64,000 nt of DNA from Nocardioides litoris (GTDB taxonomy: Bacteria; Actinomycetota; Actinomycetes; Propionibacteriales; Nocardioidaceae): contig NZ_VDMR01000008.1 of NCBI RefSeq assembly GCF_006346315.1, forward strand, positions 1 through 64,000, given 5' to 3'. The translations under genes and the position numbers were made by a program. This document shows positions 22,855-30,968 of the stretch, one piece after another. The stretch's first letter is position 1. Every line of letters starts with the position of its first letter. Below the pieces are notes generated by a model. That model had not been told where the DNA came from. It searched no databases and was given only the letters and a program-made list of their open reading frames with translations.

Positions 22855-24018
22855 TCAGCCGGTCGGCTTCTCCGACCCGACGACCCACATCGCGAAGAAC
22901 TGCGACCCGCCGCCGTAGGCGTGGCCCAGTGCCCGTCGCGCCCCGTCGACCTGGTGCTCCCCGGCCCGGCCGCGCACCTGCAGCGCGGCCTCGCCGAAGC
23001 GGAGCATGCCGGAGGCGCCGATCGGGTTGGACGAGAGCACGCCGCCGGAGCAGTTGACCGGGATGCGGCCGTCCATCGCGGTCTCACCGGCCTCGGTGAG
23101 CTTCCAGCCCTCTCCCTCGGCGGCGAAGCCGAGCGACTCCAGCCACATCGGCTCGAACCACGAGAACGGCACGTAGATCTCCGCCGCGTCGATCTCGTCG
23201 ATGGGCGAGGTGATGCCCGCCTGCTTCCACAGGTACGCCGCCGCGTCGCGCGAGGCCTGCGGGTTGACCTGGTCGCGCTCGGCGGCCGTGGTGGCCTCCG
23301 AGCGCATCACGGTGCCGTGGATCCAGGCCGGGTCGGCCGAGCGGGCGGCGACGTCCTCGGCCGCGATGACCAGGGCGCAGGCGCCGTCGGAGGAGGGGCA
23401 GGTCTCGTCGTACCGGATGGGGTCCCACAGCATCTGCGAGGCCAGCACCGACTCCACGGTGGTGCCCTCGTTGTGCAGGTGGGCGTAGGGGTTCTTCAGG
23501 GCGTTGGTGCGGTCCTTGGCGGCCACGACCGCCCCGATGTGGGTCGGGGCGCCGGAGCGGCGGATGTAGGAGCGCACGTGCGGGGCGAAGTAGCCGCCGG
23601 CGCCGGCGTGCACCGGCATGTTGAACGGCACGGGCACCGAGAGCGCCCACATCGCATTGGACTCCGACTGCTTCTCGTAGGCCACCGTGAGCACGGTCTG
23701 GTGCACCCCGGCCTGCACGAGCGAGGAGGCCACGATCGCGGTCGACCCGCCCACCGAGCCCGCGGTGTGCACCCGCAGCAGCGGCTTGCCGGCCGCGCCG
23801 AGCGCCTCGGCGAGGAACAGCTCGGGCATCATCACGCCCTCGAACAGGTCCGGCGCCTTGCCCACGACGATCGCGTCGACCTCGTCGAGCGTCAGCCCGG
23901 CGTCCTCGAGCGCGCGGTCCATCGCCTCGCGGCACAACCCGGCCATCGAGACGTCGTCGCGCCTGGCGCGGTGGTGGGTCTGGCCGACGCCGATCACCGC
24001 GGCGGGTGTCTTGGCCAT
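22855..24018 (-). CDS. ltp3: Ltp3-like thiolase-fold protein (steroid side-chain aldolase subunit)
   Basis: The 387-residue thiolase-superfamily protein resembles SCP2/lipid-transfer thiolases (Rv3523). The position of the nucleophilic Cys reads VHTAGSVGGSTAIVASSLV, so Cys is replaced by Ser and ordinary thiolysis is unlikely. Other blocks are RYDETCPSSDGACALVIA, DEIDAAEIYVPFSWFEP and VNCSGGVLSSNPIGASG with HAYGGGSQFFAM. Related Ltp2 with a DUF35 partner is a retro-aldolase that removes the last side-chain carbons, and ltp3/ltp4 are needed for C24-branched sterols in rhodococci. The ATG at 24018 overlaps the ltp4 stop. Confidence 0.83.
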   Translation of the reverse strand: MAKTPAAVIGVGQTHHRARRDDVSMAGLCREAMDRALEDAGLTLDEVDAIVVGKAPDLFEGVMMPELFLAEALGAAGKPLLRVHTAGSVGGSTAIVASSLVQAGVHQTVLTVAYEKQSESNAMWALSVPVPFNMPVHAGAGGYFAPHVRSYIRRSGAPTHIGAVVAAKDRTNALKNPYAHLHNEGTTVESVLASQMLWDPIRYDETCPSSDGACALVIAAEDVAARSADPAWIHGTVMRSEATTAAERDQVNPQASRDAAAYLWKQAGITSPIDEIDAAEIYVPFSWFEPMWLESLGFAAEGEGWKLTEAGETAMDGRIPVNCSGGVLSSNPIGASGMLRFGEAALQVRGRAGEHQVDGARRALGHAYGGGSQFFAMWVVGSEKPTG

Positions 24019-25082
24019 CAGTTGCCGCCTTCCGGGGTGGACGAGAGCGTGCAGACGAGGTTCTGCTGCAGGGCCGGGCCCGAGGTCGCGTGGGCGAGCG
24101 TCTTCGCCGCCTCGCCCGACCAGATCCGCGACGCGGCCTCGCCGACCCGGATGCCACCGGCGGAGAACATCGGGTTGGACACCAGTGCCCCGCCCGAGGG
24201 GTTGACCCGTACGTCGTCGGCCAGGCCGAGCTCGCGGCGCAGCACGAGCTCCTGGTGGCTGAAGGGGGCGTGCAGCTCGGCCACCTCGACGCCGCCGAGG
24301 TCGAGCGCGGCGCCCGAGCGCTGGGTGCTGGGGGAGCGGGTCAGGTCGCGCACGCCCAGGCCGATCGGGTCGACGTGGTGGCTGAGGCCGGTCAGCCAGG
24401 CCGGGGTCTCGCGCACCTCGCGGGCGCGGTCGCCGGCGGCCAGCACGAGTGCGGCCGCCCCGTCGGTGACGGGCGCGCAGTCGTGCTTGCGCAGGGGGTC
24501 GGCGTACACCGGTCGGTCGAGGAGCGCCTCGACCGACGAGCCGCCCTGCCGCACGGCGTACTCGTTCTTCTCGGCGTCGGTCAGCGAGCGGTGCGCGACC
24601 TCGGCCATGGCGCGCTCGTCCCACAGGCCGGCGTCGATGCCGGCCCGGGCCTGCAGGCCGGCGAGCGACACGGTGTCGGGCCAGATCGGCGTCATCGTGT
24701 AGGGCTCGAGCTGCAGCGCGAGCGTGCGGCGCAGCACGCCGGCCGAGCTCTTGCCGAAGGCGTAGACCAGCGCGGTGTCGACCTCGCCGGTCTGGATCTT
24801 CACCCAGGCCTCGTACATCGCCCAGGCCAGGTCCATCTCGACGTGTGACTCGTTGACCGGCGGGATGACGCCGATCGCGTCGACGGCCTGGACGAACGAG
24901 AACGACCGCCCGGCGAGGTAGTCGCTCGACCCCGAGCACCAGAAGCCGACGTCGCGCCGGGTCCACCCGGTCTGCTCGTAGCACTCGGCGAACAACGGCA
25001 CGAGCAGCTCGACGCAGGTCGGAGACCCGTCGAAGTCCTTCATCTGTCGCTGGGCGAAGCCCACGACGGCGACGTCGCGCAT
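24018..25082 (-). CDS. ltp4: Ltp4-like thiolase-fold protein (steroid side-chain aldolase subunit)
   Basis: The 354-residue protein has the same length as M. tuberculosis Rv3522 and the thiolase fold. It begins MRDVAVVGFAQRQM and contains DVGFWCSGSSDYLAGRSFSF. The usual Cys region reads NESHVEMDLAWAMYEAW without a catalytic cysteine. The later blocks DCAPVTDGAAALVLA, VAELHAPFSHQELVLRRELG and VNPSGGALVSNPMFSAGG are typical. Loss of the nucleophile suits an aldol lyase or partner subunit rather than a thiolase. ATG 25082 overlaps the stop of the DUF35 gene and its own stop overlaps ltp3, so the three are translated as a unit. Confidence 0.82.
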   Translation of the reverse strand: MRDVAVVGFAQRQMKDFDGSPTCVELLVPLFAECYEQTGWTRRDVGFWCSGSSDYLAGRSFSFVQAVDAIGVIPPVNESHVEMDLAWAMYEAWVKIQTGEVDTALVYAFGKSSAGVLRRTLALQLEPYTMTPIWPDTVSLAGLQARAGIDAGLWDERAMAEVAHRSLTDAEKNEYAVRQGGSSVEALLDRPVYADPLRKHDCAPVTDGAAALVLAAGDRAREVRETPAWLTGLSHHVDPIGLGVRDLTRSPSTQRSGAALDLGGVEVAELHAPFSHQELVLRRELGLADDVRVNPSGGALVSNPMFSAGGIRVGEAASRIWSGEAAKTLAHATSGPALQQNLVCTLSSTPEGGN

Positions 25083-26071
25083 CAGAGGTGGTTCCTGTAG
25101 GTCTCGTAGTCGGCGTCGGGCTCGCCCGTGGGCGCGAAGTGGCTGATGTTCTCGATGGTCGTGCCCCACTCCTCGCGGGGCTTCCAGACCGCCTTGACCC
25201 GCATGCCCATGTGCACGTCCTCGGCCGGGCAGTCGAGGATCAGGTGCAGGAAGGCGATGTCGGCGCCGTCGAGCAGCACGTACGCCGAGACGTACGGCGG
25301 CGTGATGCGCTGGCCGAGGAACGGCACGTTGACGATGCAGAACGTCGTCACGGTGCCGGTCTCCGACAGCTCGACCTCGTCGGTCGTCGGCGTCCCGTCG
25401 GCCGGGCAGGCGCTGCGCGGCGGCACGTAGACCTTGCCGCAGTGCGGGCACCGCTGGCCGACGATCCGCCCCTCGGCGATCGCGCGGTAGAACGCCGACT
25501 CCTCCGGGCTGGCGGCGTACACGTAGTCGAGCGAGACGGGCGTGACGACCCCCGTCACCGGCCCGTCGACCGTGGTCGCGGAAGGCGCGCCGGCGCCTGT
25601 TGCGAGACCACCCGAACCGGCCTCGACCGGCTCGAAGCACGCGATGTCGGTGATGGCCCCGACCCGCTCGGCGGCCCAGCGCACCCGCACCCGCATGCCG
25701 GTGCTGGCCTCGTCGGGCGAGGCGACGTCGAGCGCGTGCAGCAGCGGCACGTCGGCGCCGTCGAGGGTGACCAGCGCCCAGGCGAACGGTCGGTCCAGCG
25801 GTTGCGCCTTGACCGGCTCGGGCACCCACACCCACGACGTGACGGTGCCCTCGGGCCCGACCTCGACGTACGGGTCGCCACCGTCGCCACCCGTGGCCCG
25901 GTGGGTCACGGGGTCGAACTCGGGCGGCGGCACCACGACGCGGCCGTCGGAGGTGCGGGCGCCGACGACGACGCCGTCGCGCAGGCCGGTCAGGAACCGG
26001 CCGATGACCGGGCCCGTGGACCGCGTGTAGTCGAAGGCGACGGTGACCGGCGCCGAGAGCGTGCGGGACAT
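25082..26071 (-). CDS. Two-domain DUF35/OB-fold acyl-CoA-binding protein (Rv3521-like)
   Basis: The 329-residue protein has two OB-fold units. The first (about 65-150, VTSWVWVPEPVKAQPLDRPF, then GADVPLLHALDV) lacks a zinc ribbon. The second has a rubredoxin-like zinc ribbon CPHCG...CP (around residues 210-226) followed by an OB fold (GTVTTFCIVNVPFLGQRI, then GADIAFLHLILDC). DUF35 proteins pair with thiolase-like Ltp proteins to form steroid aldolases. It is first in the DUF35-ltp4-ltp3 operon. The ATG at 26071 lies 7 nt after TAGTTT (26084 to 26079), itself fused to the operator at 26083-26096. Confidence 0.82.
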   Translation of the reverse strand: MSRTLSAPVTVAFDYTRSTGPVIGRFLTGLRDGVVVGARTSDGRVVVPPPEFDPVTHRATGGDGGDPYVEVGPEGTVTSWVWVPEPVKAQPLDRPFAWALVTLDGADVPLLHALDVASPDEASTGMRVRVRWAAERVGAITDIACFEPVEAGSGGLATGAGAPSATTVDGPVTGVVTPVSLDYVYAASPEESAFYRAIAEGRIVGQRCPHCGKVYVPPRSACPADGTPTTDEVELSETGTVTTFCIVNVPFLGQRITPPYVSAYVLLDGADIAFLHLILDCPAEDVHMGMRVKAVWKPREEWGTTIENISHFAPTGEPDADYETYRNHL

Positions 26072-26082
26072 GCGCCCGAAAC

Positions 26083-26096
26083 TAGAACACGTTCTA
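26083..26096. promoter_or_regulatory. KstR-type operator between DUF35-ltp operon and LLM gene
   Basis: TAGAACACGTTCTA is a perfect 14-bp match to TnnAACnnGTTnnA with complete symmetry. Its left end overlaps the TAGTTT -10 of the leftward operon. Rightward transcription probably starts from TAGGGT (26117-26122), 6 nt before ATG 26129. Confidence 0.85.
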
Positions 26097-26128
26097 TCTT
26101 CGGGGCAAGGACTCCCTAGGGTGTCGCC

Positions 26129-27172
26129 ATGAAACTAGGACTGCAGCTGGGGTACTGGGGCGCACAGCCGCCCGCCAACGCCGAGGAGCTCGTCACCGCG
26201 GCGGAGGAGTCGGGCTTCGACGCCGTCTTCACCGCCGAGGCGTGGGGCTCCGACGCCTTCACGCCGCTGGCCTGGTGGGGCCGCTCCACCTCGCGGGTGC
26301 GCCTGGGCACCTCGATCGTGCAGATGTCGGGACGCACCCCCACCTCGATCGCCATGCACGTGCTGACCCTCGACCACCTCAGCGGCGGCCGGTTCGTGCT
26401 CGGCATGGGCGTCTCCGGCCCGCAGGTCGTCGAGGGCTGGTACGGCCAGCCCTTCGCCAAGCCGCTCGCCCGCACCCGCGAGGTCGTCGACGTCGTGCGG
26501 CAGGTGCTGGCCCGGGAGGCGCCGGTGACCAACGACGGCCCCCACTACCCCCTCCCGTACGCCGGCCCCGGCTCGGTCGGCCTCGGCAAGCCCCTCAAGC
26601 CGATCGTCCACCCGCTGCGCGCGGACGTGCCGATCTGGCTCGGCGCCGAGGGCCCCAAGAACGTCGCCCAGACCGCCGAGATCGCCGACGGCTGGATCCC
26701 GATCTTCTACACGCCCAAGTCGGCCGACATGTACCAGCCGTGGCTCGACGAGGGCTTCGCGCGGCCGGGCGCCCGGCGTGCCCGGGACGACTTCGAGATC
26801 GCCGCCACCTGCCACCTGCAGGTCTGCGAGACCCCCGAGGTCAAGCGGATGGTCCTCGACGCCCTCAAGCCGTCGGTCTCGCTCTACATGGGCGGCATGG
26901 GCGCCAAGGAGGCCAACTTCCACAACCAGGTCTTCGTGCGGATGGGCTACGAGGAGCTGGCGGCGAAGGTGCAGGAGCTCTACCTCGACGGTCGCAAGGA
27001 CGAGGCCACCGCGCTCGTGCCCGACGAGCTCGTCGAGGACCTCCACATCGTCGGCGACGCCGCCGAGGTCACCGACAAGGTCGCGGCCTGGGAGGAGACC
27101 GGCGTCACCACGCTGCTGCTGTCCTTCCGCGACGGCGACGAGCTGAGGCGCGTCGCCGAGCTGCTGGCCTGA
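26129..27172 (+). CDS. LLM-class F420-dependent oxidoreductase (Rv3520c-like)
   Basis: The 347-residue protein is a bacterial-luciferase-like TIM barrel of the F420 group. It begins MKLGLQLGYWGAQPPANAEE and shows FDAVFTAEAWGSDAFTPLAW, GTSIVQMSGRTPTSIAMHV, RFVLGMGVSGPQVVEGWYG and VPIWLGAEGPKNVAQTAEIADG. Rv3520c in M. tuberculosis is similarly divergent from the Rv3521-Rv3523 genes and is KstR-controlled; its substrate is unknown. A steroid-linked hydride transfer by F420H2 is likely. TAGGGT lies exactly 6 nt before the ATG, indicating a leaderless mRNA. It is monocistronic. Confidence 0.85.
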   Translation: MKLGLQLGYWGAQPPANAEELVTAAEESGFDAVFTAEAWGSDAFTPLAWWGRSTSRVRLGTSIVQMSGRTPTSIAMHVLTLDHLSGGRFVLGMGVSGPQVVEGWYGQPFAKPLARTREVVDVVRQVLAREAPVTNDGPHYPLPYAGPGSVGLGKPLKPIVHPLRADVPIWLGAEGPKNVAQTAEIADGWIPIFYTPKSADMYQPWLDEGFARPGARRARDDFEIAATCHLQVCETPEVKRMVLDALKPSVSLYMGGMGAKEANFHNQVFVRMGYEELAAKVQELYLDGRKDEATALVPDELVEDLHIVGDAAEVTDKVAAWEETGVTTLLLSFRDGDELRRVAELLA

Positions 27173-27257
27173 GCGACCCGGACCGGGCTGTCGATCCGGC
27201 GGCTCCTCGCGCGTCATCGCGTCGAGGTGCCCGCCGGGGCCCAGCAGAGGAGACGAG

Positions 27258-27623
27258 ATGAGCGACCAGCGCGAGTGGATGGTGCTGTTCCCGGCCGACC
27301 GCGAGGACGCCTGGGCTGCGGCGAGCGAGGACGAGCGGCAGGTGACCCACGACGCCGACGGCGAGTTCGTGCGCCTGCTCGGCGAGCGCGGCGGCCGGGT
27401 GGTCGGCGGGGCGGAGCTCGCCCCCGCCGACCAGGCGCGCGTCGTACGACGGGGTGGGGGTGGGCCGCTGGTCACCCAGGGGCCGTACGCCGAGTCGGTC
27501 GAGCAGCTCTCGGGCTTCTACCTCGTGCGCATCGACGACGAGTCCGCCCTGCTGGAGGCCGTGGTCGCACTGCTGGCCGGCCACCCGGCGGTGGAGGTGC
27601 GTCCGGTGGTCTCCGACGACTGA
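27258..27623 (+). CDS. YCII-domain (DGPF/YciI-like) protein
   Basis: The 121-residue product resembles the YCII-related group often found next to sigma factors. It begins REWMVLFPADREDAWAAASED and has VTHDADGEFVRLLGERGG. The GGGGPLVTQGPYAESVEQLSGFYLVRIDDE segment corresponds to the DGPFAE...GGF(Y/W) signature of this family. The role is undefined; the fold resembles muconolactone isomerase. GGAGACGAG provides a good ribosome site before ATG 27258. No ECF sigma-factor gene lies adjacent, which is unusual for the group. The stop is inside a 12-bp tandem repeat. Confidence 0.75.
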   Translation: MSDQREWMVLFPADREDAWAAASEDERQVTHDADGEFVRLLGERGGRVVGGAELAPADQARVVRRGGGGPLVTQGPYAESVEQLSGFYLVRIDDESALLEAVVALLAGHPAVEVRPVVSDD

Positions 27624-27679
27624 CTCGACGCCTGACCCGACGACTGACCCGACGACTGACCCGGCGACCGACCGACGCC
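27620..27679 (+). repeat. Five tandem copies of a 12-bp repeat
   Basis: Units of CTGACCCGACGA run from 27620 to 27679. The middle two are identical and the outer ones carry one to four changes. The repeat starts at the stop of the YCII gene and ends 13 bp before the stop of the convergent SDR gene. It contains TGA in one frame of each unit. Confidence 0.75.
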
Positions 27680-27692
27680 GGGCCCGGGCGCC

Positions 27693-28463
27693 TCAGTGCG
27701 CCTGGCCGGTGCTGGCCGAGGTGCCGCCGTCGACGGCCAGGAACGCCCCGGTCACGTACGCCGCGTCGGGGCTGGCCAGCCACAGCACGGCCGGGGCGAT
27801 GTCCTCGGGCTGGCCGATCCGGCCCAGGGCCACCCGGTCGACCGCCTTGGCCAGCGTCTCGGGGTCGGCGGCGGCGTCGGCGGTCACGGGCGTCTCGGTC
27901 ATCGCCGGCACCACCGCGTTGAGGCGCACGCCGCGGGCGCCGTAGTCGAGGGCGAGCGACTGGACGAAGTTCATGATCGCGGCCTTGGTGGCGTTGTAGG
28001 CGGACTGCTGCCAGTCGCCGCGCAGGCCGGAGACCGACCCGACGACGACCAGGTTGCCGCCGCTGCGCTCGAGCTCGGGCAGGGTGTGCCGGGCGACGTG
28101 CACGAACCCGTCGATGTTCACCGAGCGGATCGAGCGCCACCCGTCGAGGTCGAGCTCGTCGAACTCCCCGGAGGTGTAGGCCGCGGCGTTGTTGACCACG
28201 ATGTCGAGCCCGCCGAAGCGCTCGAGGGTGGCGCGCACCAGGTCGCGCACCTGGTCGTCGTCGCTCACGTCGGTCTCGACCGCGAGGCCCTGCTCGGTGG
28301 GGTGGCCGGCCAGGGTCTCGTCGAGCGCGTCGCGCCGTCGTCCGGCGACGACGACCCGGGCGCCGTTGTCGAGGAAGGCCCGGGCGATGGCGCGCCCGAT
28401 GCCCGACCCGCCCCCGGTCACGAGCACGGTGCGGTCGGCGACGTCGTAGGTGTTGGCAGTCAT
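27693..28463 (-). CDS. SDR-family oxidoreductase
   Basis: The 256-residue classical SDR has VLVTGGGSGIGRAIARAFL (cofactor loop at residues 15-21), GGLDIVVNNAAAYTSGEF and a Ser in NLVVVGSVSGLRG. The active-site pair is in YNATKAAIMNF, and it ends VTGAFLAVDGGTSA. It resembles 3-oxoacyl-ACP reductase/glucose-dehydrogenase-like enzymes with broad substrate range. It may process a steroid or fatty intermediate because it lies between steroid islands, but no operator is visible upstream. The ATG at 28463 is the likely start. Confidence 0.82.
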   Translation of the reverse strand: MTANTYDVADRTVLVTGGGSGIGRAIARAFLDNGARVVVAGRRRDALDETLAGHPTEQGLAVETDVSDDDQVRDLVRATLERFGGLDIVVNNAAAYTSGEFDELDLDGWRSIRSVNIDGFVHVARHTLPELERSGGNLVVVGSVSGLRGDWQQSAYNATKAAIMNFVQSLALDYGARGVRLNAVVPAMTETPVTADAAADPETLAKAVDRVALGRIGQPEDIAPAVLWLASPDAAYVTGAFLAVDGGTSASTGQAH

Positions 28464-28514
28464 GCCTCGACCCTGCCCGCTCCTGGTGCAGGACCGTCCC
28501 GACCGAAGGGGTGG

Positions 28515-29693
28515 TCAGTGCTGCCCGGAGCGCCAGAACCACCAGGTGGACACGGCGTTGAACGCCGCGAACGCGGCCATCGCCCACAGCAGCCACTCGG
28601 GCACGAACCGGAGGTCGACCGACAGCACCAGGGCCACGATGGCCGCGGCGAGCAGGAGGTTGGTCGCCACCTGCCGGACGATCGTGCGACGGGGCTGGGC
28701 CCGCAGGCGGCGCTCCGCCTCGGTCTCGGGCGCGGGCGTGCGCACGTGCTCCCACGCCAGCCGGTGAGCGGTGCCGTCCCCGATCCGTACCGGCAGGCTC
28801 GGCCCGCCGCGCACGCCCGTCCCACCGTGCTCGGCGAGGCCGGCGACCACCGGCGGGAGCCACAGGAGGCGCGCGACGGTGGCCAGGAAGTCGTCGCCGG
28901 ACCCCCGCTGTGCCTCCTGCAACCGAGGGCGTAGGCCGGGCTCGAAGCCCGCGGGCCAGTCGTCGGGATCGTCGTGCGCCACGGTCCCCTCGAGGGCACC
29001 GAGGACGGCGTCCGCGGCGGAGCCCGGCGGCACGTCGAGGACGCGCGTCAGGGGTGGCGCCCAGGTGACCTCCAGGACGTCGGCGCCCGGGGCGGGCGCG
29101 ACCTGCACCGAGCGCAGGTCGCCGGCCCGGCCCACGCTGGCCACGGGGTGCTGGCGGGCCGGGAACGCCAGCGGGGCGTCCGGTGCCGAGGCGCCGTCGT
29201 CCCAGGCGACGACGGCCCAGCCGTCCACCAGCCAGGCGCTGGCGTGCGCGCCCAGCTCGGCCGCCGTCATCCGCGCGAGGAGCAGGTCGTCGTCGCGCCA
29301 CGCGGAGACCACGGTCGACCGGGGGGAGCGAGCGACGCCGGCGAGGACACGTTCCTCGTCGAGGAGGTCGCCGTGCTGGTCGACCACGACGTCGGCGACC
29401 TGGACGACCGCGCCCACCCGGTGGGCCAGGCCGAGGACCACCTCGCCGAGCTGTGGACCCGGGTGGACGGTGCCGTCGGGATCCACGGCCAGGACCTGCG
29501 CATCGTGCAGGGCGAGGCGCACGACCACGGCGCCGAGCACGCCGATGCGCTCACCGCCGAGCGTCGCGCCGCACAGGCGGCGCGAGCCCAAGTGCTCGAC
29601 CACGGCGTCGCGGCGCAGCGGCTCGTCCCGGTCGGCGTCGGGCAGCGGCAGCAGCACCAGGTCGACGTCGTCCACCGCGCCATCGTCGCTCAA
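28515..29693 (-). CDS. Hypothetical protein with two C-terminal membrane helices
   Basis: The 392-residue product is not recognised. Residues 1-310 are soluble, rich in Ala, Val and Asp, with alternating beta-like segments (GVLGAVVVRLALHDAQVLAV, then STVVSAWRDDDLLLARMTAA). After a basic stretch two hydrophobic helices follow (TNLLLAAAIVALVLSVDL, about 335-353; EWLLWAMAAFAAFNAVSTW, about 358-376). The layout suggests a cytoplasmic domain tethered to the membrane. It is 8 bp upstream of the yidC-like gene's stop side and could share a transcript. The start at ATG 29693 is likely. Confidence 0.62.
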   Translation of the reverse strand: MSDDGAVDDVDLVLLPLPDADRDEPLRRDAVVEHLGSRRLCGATLGGERIGVLGAVVVRLALHDAQVLAVDPDGTVHPGPQLGEVVLGLAHRVGAVVQVADVVVDQHGDLLDEERVLAGVARSPRSTVVSAWRDDDLLLARMTAAELGAHASAWLVDGWAVVAWDDGASAPDAPLAFPARQHPVASVGRAGDLRSVQVAPAPGADVLEVTWAPPLTRVLDVPPGSAADAVLGALEGTVAHDDPDDWPAGFEPGLRPRLQEAQRGSGDDFLATVARLLWLPPVVAGLAEHGGTGVRGGPSLPVRIGDGTAHRLAWEHVRTPAPETEAERRLRAQPRRTIVRQVATNLLLAAAIVALVLSVDLRFVPEWLLWAMAAFAAFNAVSTWWFWRSGQH

Positions 29694-29700
29694 CCGGACC

Positions 29701-30504
29701 TCAGACCGGTGTCGGCACCCCGCGTCGGGCCGCGGCGGGGGTGCCGGGCGTGGGGAAGAAGCGCCAGATGACCCAGGTCTGTCCGAAGGTCCACAGCGCG
29801 CCGCACACCCAGTACCAGAGCAGCGCGACCGGGACGACGCCGCCGGCGAGGAGCATGCCGCCGGCGGAGACGAAGGGGACGAGCCGCTGCGCCTGTGCCA
29901 TCTGCTCGGGCACGTCGGTCGAGGTGTTGTCGGCGACGAGGAGCCGCTGGGTGGTGAAGCCCAGCAGCGCCGCGGCGCCGGCCAGCCCGACGACGACGAG
30001 CAGGTGGGTGGTGCCGGCGCCGAGGTAGCCGTGGTCGGTGAGCCCGACCCCGGCGAACGTCGCCCGCGCGAGGTCCGCCACCTGGGCGCCGTCCAGCGCG
30101 CCGGTGGCCTTCCCGGCGGCTGCGTCGCGCAGCAGGTGGTAGAGCCCGATCCAGATCGGCAGCTGCAGCAGGAGCGGGAGGCAGCCGAGGCGGGAGACGC
30201 CGTGCTCGGCGGAGATCTCGCGCCGGGCCTCCATCTGCGCCCTGATGGCCTCGGCGTCGGTGCGGCCCTTGTACTTCTCCGAGAGGGCCTTGAGGTGGGG
30301 CCGCGCGCGAGCGGCGGCGTGGGCGTTGCGGACGGTGTGGGCGGTGATCGGCAGCAGCGCGCCGCGCACCACGACGGTGACGGCGGCGATGGACAGGCAC
30401 CAGGTCAGGCCAGAAGCGGGGTCGGCGCCCAGGGCCTCCAGGCCGGAGTGGACGCCGGCGACGACACCGGCGAGCGCGAGACGGACGGGTTCGAGCAGGG
30501 ACAT
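29701..30504 (-). CDS. YidC/Oxa1-family membrane insertase (paralogue)
   Basis: The 267-residue protein has the Oxa1 core: a first transmembrane helix (LTWCLSIAAVTVVVRGALLPI) with the conserved Arg in the helix, followed by the cytoplasmic hairpin RPHLKALSEKYKGRTDAEAI. Then come LPLLLQLPIWIGLYHLLRDA and later helices ending LLWYWVCGALWTFGQTWVI. Members insert proteins into the cytoplasmic membrane. It is shorter than the housekeeping YidC and sits away from rpmH/rnpA, so it is probably the second copy seen in many actinobacteria. The DUF6412-like gene lies 88 bp upstream in the same direction. Confidence 0.85.
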   Translation of the reverse strand: MSLLEPVRLALAGVVAGVHSGLEALGADPASGLTWCLSIAAVTVVVRGALLPITAHTVRNAHAAARARPHLKALSEKYKGRTDAEAIRAQMEARREISAEHGVSRLGCLPLLLQLPIWIGLYHLLRDAAAGKATGALDGAQVADLARATFAGVGLTDHGYLGAGTTHLLVVVGLAGAAALLGFTTQRLLVADNTSTDVPEQMAQAQRLVPFVSAGGMLLAGGVVPVALLWYWVCGALWTFGQTWVIWRFFPTPGTPAAARRGVPTPV

Positions 30505-30591
30505 GCGGGGGCTCCAGGGCTCCGGTTGTGGGAGGGACGGCTTCTGCCACCGGTCGACCGTGGACCCCGGGGGGGCGCGGTCGCGGCGGCG

Positions 30592-30894
30592 TCAGGCGCG
30601 TCCGGGAGCCCGCGGGCGCAGCGGGTGGTGGACCGGGTCGGTCGCACGGGTCGTGAGCACCAGCGGCACCGGGCGCCGGGCGGCGACCCCGCCGGCGGGA
30701 CCGCGGACCGCGAGCAGGACCCGCTCGTGGGTCGAGGCGACGAGCGCGGCCACGGCGACCGCGAGCAGGGTGCCCGCGATGGTGGTGGTGCCGTCGACGC
30801 CGGCCGACAGCGTGGGCAGCAGGAAGGACAGCGCCCCGGCGAGGAGGCCGAGCAGCGTCGTGCGCACGCGCGCGACGGCCGGCTCCTCGATCAC
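30592..30894 (-). CDS. DUF6412-like small membrane protein
   Basis: The 100-residue protein has two hydrophobic segments, ARVRTTLLGLLAGALSFLLP and GTLLAVAVAALVAST. A Pro/Arg-rich tail ends VHHPLRPRAPGRA. That tail resembles DUF6412 proteins, which in streptomycetes sit next to a YidC-like gene as here; this is from recall. GTG 30894 is chosen because the in-frame ATG at 30951 lies inside the KstR-type operator of the divergent ligase gene. The role is unknown; an assistant of the insertase is possible. Confidence 0.6.
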   Translation of the reverse strand: MIEEPAVARVRTTLLGLLAGALSFLLPTLSAGVDGTTTIAGTLLAVAVAALVASTHERVLLAVRGPAGGVAARRPVPLVLTTRATDPVHHPLRPRAPGRA

Positions 30895-30943
30895 ACCGAG
30901 ATGGTACGACGTGGCCGCGCGGGACACCGCCCGTGACAAGAAC

Positions 30944-30957
30944 TGAAACACGTTCTA
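30944..30957. promoter_or_regulatory. KstR-type operator upstream of the FadD8-like gene
   Basis: TGAAACACGTTCTA matches TnnAACnnGTTnnA. The terminal TA starts the -10 hexamer TAGTCT (30956-30961), which is 7 nt before ATG 30969; repression would be by direct promoter occlusion. Confidence 0.8.
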
Positions 30958-30968
30958 GTCTCGCCGCC

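Noticed and set aside
23080..24018. Ltp3 as a second FadA5-like thiolase
   Set aside because: The nucleophilic Cys segment is absent (Ser in its place) and synteny matches the ltp3-ltp4 set.
27620..27679. Possible CRISPR array
   Set aside because: The 12-bp units are directly adjacent with no spacers; it is a simple tandem repeat. No cas gene is present.
30895..30951. Upstream ATG start for the DUF6412-like gene
   Set aside because: It would put the coding start inside the KstR-type operator and the -10 of the divergent gene; GTG 30894 fits better.
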